A DNA stretch of 64,000 nucleotides from Megasphaera_A sueciensis (lineage in GTDB: Bacteria; Bacillota; Negativicutes; Veillonellales; Megasphaeraceae). The stretch covers positions 1,302,001-1,366,000 of the forward strand of contig NZ_CP116939.1 in assembly GCF_050219315.1 (NCBI RefSeq). The letters run 5' to 3'. This document shows, one piece after another, positions 1 through 7,803 of this stretch (positions are counted from its first letter, which is position 1; every line of letters starts with the position of its first letter). The notes under the pieces are model-generated. The model did not search any database. It had not been told where the DNA came from and was given only the letters and a program-made list of their open reading frames with translations. The translations under genes and the position numbers were made by a program.

Positions 1-908
1 CCGGTACTGCCAAAAATAATACCGCTTCCGGACGCTTTTCCAAAGACGTCGTCATATGCTTCCTCTTGCAATGATGCAAAGTCAATGCCTGATTCTTTAA
101 TCCAATTCGCTAATTCCCGCGTAGTAATACATAAATCAGTATCACGCATGGAGGGAATATCCCAAAATTGTGCGGAGGCATTCATTTCCGGACGCAGAAT
201 TTCTGTTTTTTTTGCTGTACATGGTGTCACACAGACAGATACAATTTTACTGGGATCTATCTGCTTGTTCTTAGCAAAATACGTTTTTATCATGGGAGCC
301 AGCATACTGATCGGACTTTTTGACGTAGATAAATGCGGTATCATTTCCGGGAAAAAGATTTCGGCAAACTCTACCCATGCAGGACAGCAGCTGGTAAACT
401 GGGGTAATAAATCCTTTTCATATTCCAACCGATGCACTAATTCAGAGGCTTCTTCCATAATGGTCAAATCAGCCCCTGTACAGGTATCAAAGACATAATC
501 TGCGCCTAAGGCTCGCAGCGCAGCTACCATCTTACCCTCTACAAACGTACCGAACGGCATGCCGAAGGATTCTCCCAAACTAACGCGCACAGCCGGCGCG
601 GTCTGAAAAATGACCGTATAATTTTTATCAGCAATCGCCGCTTTTACATCTTCTACAGAGGATACCGCCGTCGTTGCCCCAAAAGGACAAATGGCAGAAC
701 ACTGTCCGCAATGGACACATATAGGAACATCTCCGGTACTCTGTAAATAATAATAATCTGTCACAGACATGGTGCTTGCACATTGGCGTCGGCACATGGT
801 ACAATTTTTGCATTTTTCAACATCAAAATGTACGGAAGCATTATGTTCATCAATAGCAACACGCCTGTTTAATTCTTTAAATCTACTCTCGAAATCTGAC
901 ATTTTCAT
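1..908 (-). CDS. [FeFe] hydrogenase, 3' end outside window
   Basis: Only the first ~302 residues are visible; the gene runs off the window start. ATG at 908 is about five bases after an AGAGGTG ribosome site; a second in-frame ATG follows two codons later. A two-[4Fe-4S] ferredoxin domain (residues ~25-80, CKNCTMCRRQC and CVHCGQCSAIC) is followed by the H-cluster domain with FTSCCPAW and VTPCTAKK; the window ends just before the GGV element. The family exchanges electrons between ferredoxin and protons/H2 in the cytosol, disposing of electrons from pyruvate oxidation. The second H-cluster motif has Thr where most hydrogenases have Met (MPC). It aligns along its visible length with the C-terminal half of the fusion at 19513-22110, but here it is a separate gene 54 bases after the phosphotransacetylase gene, probably cotranscribed with it. 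Confidence 0.9.
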   Translation of the reverse strand, partial: MKMSDFESRFKELNRRVAIDEHNASVHFDVEKCKNCTMCRRQCASTMSVTDYYYLQSTGDVPICVHCGQCSAICPFGATTAVSSVEDVKAAIADKNYTVIFQTAPAVRVSLGESFGMPFGTFVEGKMVAALRALGADYVFDTCTGADLTIMEEASELVHRLEYEKDLLPQFTSCCPAWVEFAEIFFPEMIPHLSTSKSPISMLAPMIKTYFAKNKQIDPSKIVSVCVTPCTAKKTEILRPEMNASAQFWDIPSMRDTDLCITTRELANWIKESGIDFASLQEEAYDDVFGKASGSGIIFGST

Positions 909-962
909 ATCACCTCTCGTATGACTCTTGTTATATCCCTGCTGCCGCCAGTACGTAACCCG

Positions 963-1994
963 TTACATAACACAACGTTTTTTATACTGTTTTACAGCAA
1001 TTGCATCATTACAGCAGATTGCCGCTACATCAACGATATCCTCCGTTGAACAGCCGCGCGACAAGTCTAATACAGGTCTGGCTAATCCTTGCAGCAAAGG
1101 TCCCAGTGCAGTAGCATGTGCGAATCGCTGCACCAGTTTATAACTGATATTAGCGGCATCTAACGTAGGAAAGATCAATACATTAGCTTTGCCGGCTACA
1201 CGCGAGGCAGGTGCTTTAATTTTACCGACATCCGGGACTACCGCCGCGTCCACCTGCAGTTCCCCGTCAAAATCAAAATCAACATGGCGGTTATGCAATA
1301 TGCGCAATGCCTCCTGTACCTTATCTACCGAAGAACCCGAACCACTTCCTTTGGTTGAATATGACAAAAGGGCCACTTTAGGATCCAAGATCTGCACGGT
1401 CGTACGAGCGCGCGCTGCACAGCTGCAGGCAATATCCGCTAGTTGTACGGCTGTGGGATCGGGAATAACACTGCAGTCTCCCACAACAAGGATACCATTA
1501 TCACCGTACTGTTTCGTATCCGTCAATAAAATAAAGGAACTGGAAACGGTTTTGCAGTCATGTGCCGGGCCGATGATCTGCAATGCTGCCCGAATAACAT
1601 CCGCAGACGTCGTCACTGCCCCTGATACCATTCCGTCCGCAATGTCAAAAACGACTAAACAAGCTGCAAACAGCGTATAATTAGTTTTTAACAAAAATCT
1701 AGCCGCTTCTTTTGTTACCCCTTTATTTTTACGGCGCTCCGCATAATAATCACAAAACATTTCAAACATAGAAAATTTAAGAGGATCTATGATTTCAATC
1801 TCTGCTAAATTAATATGGTACAATAAAGCCCGAGACTTTATTTCCGATGCATTGCCCACTACAATGACGTGAGCAAATTTTTCAGCCGCTATTTGTTCCG
1901 CCGCCTTTAACACTCTGCGGCTCTTGCTTTCTGGTAAGACAATTCTCATTGGCAATTTTGCTACGCGATTTTTTAAATCCGATACAAATCTCAT
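963..1994 (-). CDS. Phosphate acetyl/butyryltransferase, stand-alone paralogue
   Basis: 343 residues, normal length for a single-domain phosphotransacetylase. ATG 1994 is chosen because AGGAGAG lies six to seven bases upstream; longer in-frame starts up to 2141 lack a ribosome site and run through the promoter region. N-terminal KLPMRIVLPESKSRR, a VSGAVTTSADVI segment (usually SGCATT-like), YGDNGILVVGDC and the C-terminal LSRGCSTEDIV match the Pta/Ptb family, which interconverts acyl-CoA plus phosphate and acyl-phosphate plus CoA. The acyl group cannot be told from sequence. It precedes the hydrogenase gene, so one operon may carry acetyl-phosphate formation and H2 evolution. Unlike the fused paralogue at 19513-22110 it has no internal duplication. 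Confidence 0.88.
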   Translation of the reverse strand: MRFVSDLKNRVAKLPMRIVLPESKSRRVLKAAEQIAAEKFAHVIVVGNASEIKSRALLYHINLAEIEIIDPLKFSMFEMFCDYYAERRKNKGVTKEAARFLLKTNYTLFAACLVVFDIADGMVSGAVTTSADVIRAALQIIGPAHDCKTVSSSFILLTDTKQYGDNGILVVGDCSVIPDPTAVQLADIACSCAARARTTVQILDPKVALLSYSTKGSGSGSSVDKVQEALRILHNRHVDFDFDGELQVDAAVVPDVGKIKAPASRVAGKANVLIFPTLDAANISYKLVQRFAHATALGPLLQGLARPVLDLSRGCSTEDIVDVAAICCNDAIAVKQYKKRCVM

Positions 1995-2093
1995 CTCATC
2001 TCTCCTCATATAAAACATATAATGTTCTGTAATGTCCTTGCAATACTCTTGAAAGTCATGCCGTGCAAATGTTTGTATTAGATAGTATATATT

Positions 2094-2140
2094 ACATAAT
2101 GTAACTATATGTACATTGTATAAATCCATCACAAAAGTCA
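2094..2140 (-). promoter_or_regulatory. Candidate promoter region of the pta-hydrogenase operon
   Basis: On the minus strand TTGTGA, 17 bases, TACAAT lies about 100 bases upstream of the start at 1994. Just downstream is a short AT-rich palindrome (TTACATTATGTAA, near 2091-2103) that could bind a regulator. Read by eye; the -35 is weak. Confidence 0.4.
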
Positions 2141-2195
2141 CAAGAAAAATAAGACGAACAGCTTATATTCGATGACAAGATACAAATAGCTCCTA

Positions 2196-2228
2196 CAAAA
2201 AAACCAGAGAAATATACGTTTCTCTGGT
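2196..2228 (-). terminator. Intrinsic terminator after the response regulator gene
   Basis: Ten-base-pair stem (2203-2212 with 2219-2228), six-base loop and a T-run on the minus strand (A-run 2196-2203). It separates the two-component operon from the pta-hydrogenase genes. Confidence 0.85.
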
Positions 2229-2245
2229 TATATCCGTTTGCCTTG

Positions 2246-2998
2246 TTATAATTCTATATATTGTTTCATTTTATTGACATATACGCGTCCTACGGGAATT
2301 TCTATCTTATTTTTCCCATTGAGAACTAATAAATATCTTTGTTTAAACCACGTTACAATTTGACGAATTTCATCTATATTGACGATAAAGTTCCGATGAC
2401 AGCGAAAAAATTTTTTTACAGGGAGACGTAACTCAAAATCATGTAAGGTCATACGAGTCAAATATTGAACATCGTCTTTCGTTACAATAAAAACCTGGCG
2501 ATCTTTAGCATAGATATAGCGAATGGTATCACTGTCTATAATCTCCATGCGATCTCCTTTTTCTACAGAAAATTTTTTACAAATCTCTTTAGAATTTCTT
2601 GCATCTTCTCCATCAAATTCCCAATGCTGTAAAATATTTCGGCATTTTTCCAACACTCGCTTAATGGATTCTTCATCTAATGGTTTTACAATATAGTCTA
2701 CCGCGTTGACAGAAAAGGCTTTTAAAGCAAACTCATCATATGCCGTCACAAAAACAATCATGGGCGCATTATTGGTTTTTGACAAACATTCTGCAACTTT
2801 CAAACCATCCAATCCCGGCATTTCGATATCCAAAAATATTATATCCGGTTTTTTTTCCATAGCCAGCGCTAAGGCTGTTTCTCCATCATAGCATACATCC
2901 GTAATCTCAATGGCCGAATCAGCTTCACGAACCATGATTTTCAGTTCCTCAGCCATACGTTGTTCATCATCAACGATCATTACCCGCAATGATTTCAT
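2246..2998 (-). CDS. LytTR-family response regulator
   Basis: 250 residues. N-terminal receiver domain (~4-120) with the acidic pocket D10/D11, phospho-acceptor D57 in FLDIEMPG and the conserved Lys in YIVKPL; C-terminal LytTR DNA-binding domain (~150-248, KFFRCHRNFIVN). Such regulators bind short direct repeats upstream of targets, often pyruvate transporters, LrgAB/CidAB-type proteins or peptide systems. Its start overlaps the kinase 3' end by 29 bases with AGAGGAG upstream, indicating translational coupling. The next genes downstream are phosphotransacetylase and hydrogenase, but a terminator and a new promoter intervene, so regulation of those genes is only a guess. Confidence 0.93.
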   Translation of the reverse strand: MKSLRVMIVDDEQRMAEELKIMVREADSAIEITDVCYDGETALALAMEKKPDIIFLDIEMPGLDGLKVAECLSKTNNAPMIVFVTAYDEFALKAFSVNAVDYIVKPLDEESIKRVLEKCRNILQHWEFDGEDARNSKEICKKFSVEKGDRMEIIDSDTIRYIYAKDRQVFIVTKDDVQYLTRMTLHDFELRLPVKKFFRCHRNFIVNIDEIRQIVTWFKQRYLLVLNGKNKIEIPVGRVYVNKMKQYIEL

Positions 2999-4709
2999 AT
3001 TTTTTCTCCTCTTCTTTTATATCCCAAGGAATGATAAAACCAACTTTTGTGCCAGCACCCTGCAAACTTTCTATTTGTAAACCATATTCTTCTCCATAAA
3101 TTTTTTTCAGACGGGCATTGACATTCTTTAAACCAAGACCGGTACTTTCTTGATTATTGACTATATAATCCATCTTTTTCAACTGACTAAGTTTTTCTGG
3201 ATCAATCCCTACTCCGTTGTCTTCCACATAAATCTGCAGGAAATCTTTTTTATGACTTACCGTAATATATATAATACCACCCTTTTTAACTTTTGTAATT
3301 CCATGTTTTACTGCATTTTCCACTAATACCTGCATAGAAAAGGTAGGGACTTTATGATTTAATGCTTCTACTGCTATTTTCTTAATAACTGTAATTCGAT
3401 CACCAAAACGAGCCTGTTCTAAACGAATATAGATATTTACATATTCCAGTTCTTCCGTTATAGATATCTCTTCTTTACTGGATTTTAAATGCACCCGCAA
3501 AAAATCAGATAAATCCTTAATCAAACTTCTGGCTTTATTGGGATTAGGTCGAATAAGCGCACTGATATTGGCCATCATATTAAATAGAAAATGAGGGCGT
3601 ATTTGTGATTTCAGCGAATTAAATTCCGCTTGCATTAATAAGGTTGTTTTTTGATTCAATTCCGTTTGCAATAATTCCAGATTCAAAAAATTCACAACCC
3701 CTTCAATCAATCGCACTTCATAAGGAAATATTTTTTCTCTGCTTGTTTTATAAATTTTAACACTGCCAACAATCGTATCATCAATGCGCAACGGTAAATC
3801 AACAACTGTTTCCAAACAAAGATGCATGCGCTGGCATACAATATCCTGCTTATTTTTTACGATATCCTGATTATATTTTTTTTGTCCGCGCAATAAAATT
3901 TTAGCTTTCTTGTAATTGTCATTTTCACCAACAAAGGCTAAAAACTCTTCCGTATCCGCAATGGCTACTGCATCCGCATTGATTTCCTTGAAAAGTATTT
4001 GTGCTAATCTATAGGCTGAAAAACGATCTAATCCGTGATGACGCAGCACCCCGCGGGCCGATAAAATCACACACATAGCCTGTTGTGCTGACTGCGCCCG
4101 CAATCGTTCTTGTGTTGTAAATGTACCTCTGGCAATATAAAAACACACACATACGCCGTTGACAACGGAAAGAAAATGAAGGATAAGATAAAATCCAGCA
4201 TCGGATATTTGCTTAAAACCATATGGATAAAAAGTATAGCTAATTACTATGTACAAAATTTCTAAAGCACATGCAACAAAAAAACTATCCCGCGTGGTAA
4301 TCTGTCTTTTACCATACAATTGATATACCATTCCAGAAAAATAACCGGAAAATATGTTAGACATCATACCCGCTGTCATACCTGGAATTCCATTATACCC
4401 TAAAAAAAACCGAGGAATCGCATAGACAATTCCAACGCCCAAACCAATCAAGGGTCCCCCCAATAATCCTCCCACAGCAACACTGATCAATGACAAATCC
4501 ATAAAGATTCCCGTACCAAAATATCCCATGCCCATCCCCAGCATTGCCAGTCCGCCGAATACACCCACAAGAACCAGCCAATTCCGCCGTCTAAAAAGTT
4601 CCTGATTCAATAAATTGCGAAAATATGTCAATCTGGTTATCAAAAACATAACCATTACAAACACAGCAACATTCCTTACATAATCATTAAAAATAAGTAT
4701 ATATTCCAT
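2970..4709 (-). CDS. LytS-type membrane sensor histidine kinase
   Basis: 579 residues. About six hydrophobic segments in the first ~210 residues fit the 5TM-LYT receptor domain (GGPLIGLGVG, FSGYFSGMVYQL), then a GAF-like domain (~225-360), a His_kinase box around H373 (PHFLFN), and a HATPase domain with VENAVKHGI and GLGLKNV. It phosphorylates the overlapping response regulator. Known relatives sense pyruvate (BtsS, YpdA) or cell-wall/energy state (LytS); the ligand here is unknown. ATG 4709 has GGAG upstream, and a good promoter lies at 4791-4818. Confidence 0.93.
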   Translation of the reverse strand: MEYILIFNDYVRNVAVFVMVMFLITRLTYFRNLLNQELFRRRNWLVLVGVFGGLAMLGMGMGYFGTGIFMDLSLISVAVGGLLGGPLIGLGVGIVYAIPRFFLGYNGIPGMTAGMMSNIFSGYFSGMVYQLYGKRQITTRDSFFVACALEILYIVISYTFYPYGFKQISDAGFYLILHFLSVVNGVCVCFYIARGTFTTQERLRAQSAQQAMCVILSARGVLRHHGLDRFSAYRLAQILFKEINADAVAIADTEEFLAFVGENDNYKKAKILLRGQKKYNQDIVKNKQDIVCQRMHLCLETVVDLPLRIDDTIVGSVKIYKTSREKIFPYEVRLIEGVVNFLNLELLQTELNQKTTLLMQAEFNSLKSQIRPHFLFNMMANISALIRPNPNKARSLIKDLSDFLRVHLKSSKEEISITEELEYVNIYIRLEQARFGDRITVIKKIAVEALNHKVPTFSMQVLVENAVKHGITKVKKGGIIYITVSHKKDFLQIYVEDNGVGIDPEKLSQLKKMDYIVNNQESTGLGLKNVNARLKKIYGEEYGLQIESLQGAGTKVGFIIPWDIKEEEKKYEIIAGNDR

Positions 4710-4790
4710 AATAACTCCAAAAGCAAAAACACCATTATGCCCCTATCCACTCGACAAATCCTTCCGATTTCGATTGTCTCCAATGCTTTT

Positions 4791-4818
4791 ATTATGCTAT
4801 ATGATAGTAATTTGTCAA
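4791..4818 (-). promoter_or_regulatory. Promoter of the LytS/LytR operon
   Basis: Minus strand: perfect TTGACA (4813-4818), 16-base spacer, CATAAT (4791-4796), about 80 bases before the kinase ATG. Confidence 0.7.
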
Positions 4819-4854
4819 GCAGTCTTTTATTTAAACAATGTACCCTACTTCTAT

Positions 4855-4908
4855 AACCACGTAAAACTACACCTCGATTTTATAAAAGAGGTGTAGTTTT
4901 ACGTGGTT
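4855..4908. repeat. 21-bp perfect inverted repeat between lytS and atpC
   Basis: Arms 4855-4875 and 4888-4908 match perfectly around a 12-base AT-rich loop. There is no T-run on either side, so it is not an ordinary intrinsic terminator, although it lies downstream of atpC and could end or stabilise the atp transcript. The 354-base gap 4710-5063 otherwise holds the lytS promoter and the boxes described next. Confidence 0.85.
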
Positions 4909-5063
4909 TAGCATACCTTTCCCTATCCACATGACCAGCAAGACAACGCAATATATACTATAAATGTATGTGGATAGGATTTATATAAAGCCGACGCTGC
5001 ATTTCCACTATTTGTAGTGGCGGCCGGTCGTTTTCATGAACGTGCCTATCATTACCTCCTGCG

Positions 5064-5480
5064 TTATTTGGAAATACGTACAGTCTTGATTCGTCCGAGA
5101 GCCCTATGCAGTGCTAATTGTGCTCTTTCTACGTCTAAATCCGCAGCTTGTCTGTATAAGCGGTTTTCTGCTCGTTTTTTCGCTTCCTCTGCCCGTTTAA
5201 TATCAATTTGATCTGCTAGTTCTGCTGCCAAAGTAACAATAGTTACCGTATTGCTATTCACTTCCAAAAAACCACCAGAAACAAACAGATTTTTTTTATG
5301 ATTTTCTATCATACAGCTCAACGGCCAGATTTGCAAAGAAGCTAGCAGCGGTGCATGGCTGGGCATGATGCCCAAGTCCCCGTCCAAGGCGCGAACCAGC
5401 ACAAAGTCAACTTCGCCTCGGAACACAGATGCGTCCGGCGTAATGATTTCCAGTCGGATCGTCTTCTTTGTATCTGCCAT
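5064..5480 (-). CDS. atpC: ATP synthase F1 subunit epsilon
   Basis: 138 residues, last gene of the atp operon. N-terminal beta-sandwich (LEIITPDASVFRGEVD, GDLGIMPSHAPLLA) and C-terminal two-helix region with QIDIKRAEEAKKRAENRL. It sits on the central stalk and regulates ATP hydrolysis. It starts four bases after the atpD stop. Base composition changes inside the gene: the first ~47 codons (5340-5480) are GC-rich like atpD, the rest is much more AT-rich. A strong AGGAGG follows the stop codon immediately, but only a tiny open frame comes after it. Confidence 0.96.
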   Translation of the reverse strand: MADTKKTIRLEIITPDASVFRGEVDFVLVRALDGDLGIMPSHAPLLASLQIWPLSCMIENHKKNLFVSGGFLEVNSNTVTIVTLAAELADQIDIKRAEEAKKRAENRLYRQAADLDVERAQLALHRALGRIKTVRISK

Positions 5481-5484
5481 CGCC

Positions 5485-6903
5485 TTATTCTCCTTTCAGC
5501 GTCTTGGCTTTTTCGTGTGCTTCCTCGATATTCCCTACCATATAAAACGCCTGTTCCGGCATATCGTCACACTTGCCCGCCAGGATCTCCTTAAAGCCGG
5601 CTATCGTTTCCTTCAGCGGTACATACCGTCCCGCCTGCCCCGTAAACTGTTCGGCTACGGCAAACGGCTGGCTCAGGAACCGCTGTATCTTACGGGCTCT
5701 GGCTACCGTCAGTTTATCTTCTTCCGACAATTCATCGATACCGAGTATTGCGATAATATCCTGCAGTTCATTGTATTTCTGCAGCACTTCCTGCACCGCC
5801 CGCGCCGTATGGTAATGCTCGTCTCCCAGAATATGCGGATCCAGAATCCGCGATGTGGAATCAAGCGGATCCACCGCCGGATAGATGCCCAGTTCCGCGA
5901 TCTGACGAGACAACACCGTCGTGGCATCCAAATGGGCAAAGGTCGCCGCCGGCGCCGGGTCGGTCAAATCATCCGCCGGGACATATACAGCCTGGACGGA
6001 GGTGATGGAGCCGTTCTTCGTCGAGGTAATCCGTTCCTGCAGGGCCCCTACGTCCGTCCCTAACGTCGGCTGGTAACCAACGGCCGACGGAATCCGCCCC
6101 AGCAAGGCCGATACTTCTGATCCGGCCTGGATAAATCGGAAAATATTATCAATGAACAGCAGGACATCCTGATGTTCTTTATCCCGGAAGTATTCTGCCA
6201 TGGTTAGGCCTGTCAGGCCTACACGCATACGCGCTCCCGGCGGTTCATTCATCTGCCCGTATACCAGCGCCGTCTTGCTGATGACTCCCGATTCCTTCAT
6301 TTCATTCCACAAATCATTGCCTTCACGCGTCCGTTCCCCGACTCCGGTAAAAACAGAATAGCCGCCGTGTTCCGTCGCCACGTTGTGGATCAGTTCCATG
6401 ATCAGGACGGTCTTTCCTACCCCTGCGCCTCCGAATAATCCGATCTTACCGCCTTTCGCATACGGGGCAATCAAGTCGACGACCTTGATCCCTGTTTCCA
6501 GGATCTCCGTTTCCGTCGACTGTTCTTCAAACTTCGGCACCGGGCGATGGATCGGCCAATAGGCGTCCGCCTGCACCGGAGTGTCATCCTTGTCCACCGT
6601 TTTCCCGAGAACATTGAAAATACGTCCCAACACGCCCTTGCCCACCGGCACGGCGATAGGGCCTCCCGTATCTTCGGCTTTCGTGCCGCGGACCAATCCG
6701 TCGGTGGAACTCATGGCTACGCACCGGACCACATCATCACCCAAATGCTGCATTACTTCTGCTACCAGGTCGATCTGCTGTTCGCCTTCGCCGCCCGTTA
6801 CATGGATGGCGTTATAGATGTTCGGCAGGTCTTCTTCCGAAGAGAAGCGCACATCGATAACCGCGCCGATGACCTGGATTACTTTCCCTACTTTATTGCT
6901 CAT
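5485..6903 (-). CDS. atpD: ATP synthase F1 subunit beta
   Basis: 472 residues, full length. Catalytic subunit: P-loop GGAGVGKT, catalytic Glu in GVGERTREGND, LLFIDNIFRF (Walker B) and the DELSEED-like ELSEEDKL near the C-terminus. With alpha it forms the F1 hexamer at the inner face of the membrane. Position 36 bases after atpG and 4 bases before atpC is typical. The gene is around 57-60% GC by eye, well above the flanking operon ends. Confidence 0.98.
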   Translation of the reverse strand: MSNKVGKVIQVIGAVIDVRFSSEEDLPNIYNAIHVTGGEGEQQIDLVAEVMQHLGDDVVRCVAMSSTDGLVRGTKAEDTGGPIAVPVGKGVLGRIFNVLGKTVDKDDTPVQADAYWPIHRPVPKFEEQSTETEILETGIKVVDLIAPYAKGGKIGLFGGAGVGKTVLIMELIHNVATEHGGYSVFTGVGERTREGNDLWNEMKESGVISKTALVYGQMNEPPGARMRVGLTGLTMAEYFRDKEHQDVLLFIDNIFRFIQAGSEVSALLGRIPSAVGYQPTLGTDVGALQERITSTKNGSITSVQAVYVPADDLTDPAPAATFAHLDATTVLSRQIAELGIYPAVDPLDSTSRILDPHILGDEHYHTARAVQEVLQKYNELQDIIAILGIDELSEEDKLTVARARKIQRFLSQPFAVAEQFTGQAGRYVPLKETIAGFKEILAGKCDDMPEQAFYMVGNIEEAHEKAKTLKGE

Positions 6904-6939
6904 GAAGAGGTTCTCCTCTCTAGTATTTTGTCGTCACCG

Positions 6940-7800
6940 TTACTGCAGCGCGTTCGCGCCGCTTACGATTTCCGTCAATTCATTGGTTATGCCGGCCTGC
7001 CGTACTTTATTATAATGTACCGTCAGTTTATCGATCAATTCTCCCGCATTATCCGTTGCCGACGTCATTGCCGTCATGCGGGCCCCCAGCTCACTGGCTG
7101 CCGATTGAAGCAGCCCGTTGTAGACCACCATGTTGAGGTACTGCGGCAATAAGGTCGACAATACCTGCTGCGCATCCGGCGCAAACAGATATTCTTCCGC
7201 CGGCCCCTGCTTCGCTGCCGCCGCTTCCTGTGAAATCGGGAGCAGCCGGGTCTGTTGGACCTCTTGCGATAAAGCGGACTGAAACCGGGTATAAATAAGA
7301 TATACTTCGTCAAACTCTCCGTCAAGGAACTGCCTGGTCACTTGCGCCGCCAATTTTTGTGCATGGCTGAATTGCGGCTTATCGGAAAACCCCGTCCATT
7401 TGAATTCCGGCGCAATGCGCAGATGCTTCAAATATTCTACAGGTTTTCGTCCCGTCACCATCAGATAGATCCCGTCACGGCGCCTGTCTTTAAGGACCGA
7501 CACCAGCGCTTTGTTTACGTTGGAGCTGTAGGCTCCGGCCAGCCCTTTATCCGCCCCTATAACGATATAACACGTACGATGGACCTCTCTTTTCTTAAAG
7601 AAAGGATTGTCGTCCTCCGGCAGGGCCGCCGACAAGCGACGCAGCATGCCTTCTATCTTTTCTGTAAACGGCGCGGTCGCCAATGCGCGTTCCTGTGCAC
7701 GGCGCAGACGTACGGAGGATACCATCTTCATGGCCTTGGTTATCTGCTGCGTGTTCGTTACGGACTTAATCCGTCGGTTTATCTCACGTGCACTCGGCAT
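6940..7800 (-). CDS. atpG: ATP synthase F1 subunit gamma
   Basis: 286 residues, the usual length. Central stalk rotor: N-terminal helix REINRRIKSVTNTQQITKAM and C-terminal helix MTSATDNAGELIDKLTVHYNKVRQAGITNEL are characteristic; the middle carries the Rossmann-like part with GADKGLAGAYSSN. It transmits Fo rotation into the alpha/beta hexamer. Three bases separate it from the atpA stop. GC-rich like atpA and atpD. Confidence 0.97.
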   Translation of the reverse strand: MPSAREINRRIKSVTNTQQITKAMKMVSSVRLRRAQERALATAPFTEKIEGMLRRLSAALPEDDNPFFKKREVHRTCYIVIGADKGLAGAYSSNVNKALVSVLKDRRRDGIYLMVTGRKPVEYLKHLRIAPEFKWTGFSDKPQFSHAQKLAAQVTRQFLDGEFDEVYLIYTRFQSALSQEVQQTRLLPISQEAAAAKQGPAEEYLFAPDAQQVLSTLLPQYLNMVVYNGLLQSAASELGARMTAMTSATDNAGELIDKLTVHYNKVRQAGITNELTEIVSGANALQ

Positions 7801-7803
7801 ACG

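Larger units (their letters stand above)
4741..4978. repeat. Three copies of the box CCCTATCCAC
   Basis: Direct copies at 4741-4750 and 4921-4930 and an inverted copy at 4970-4979 (9 of 10). The last two form an 11-bp inverted repeat (4922-4932, 4968-4978) with a 35-base gap. Possible regulator sites; function unknown. Confidence 0.55.
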
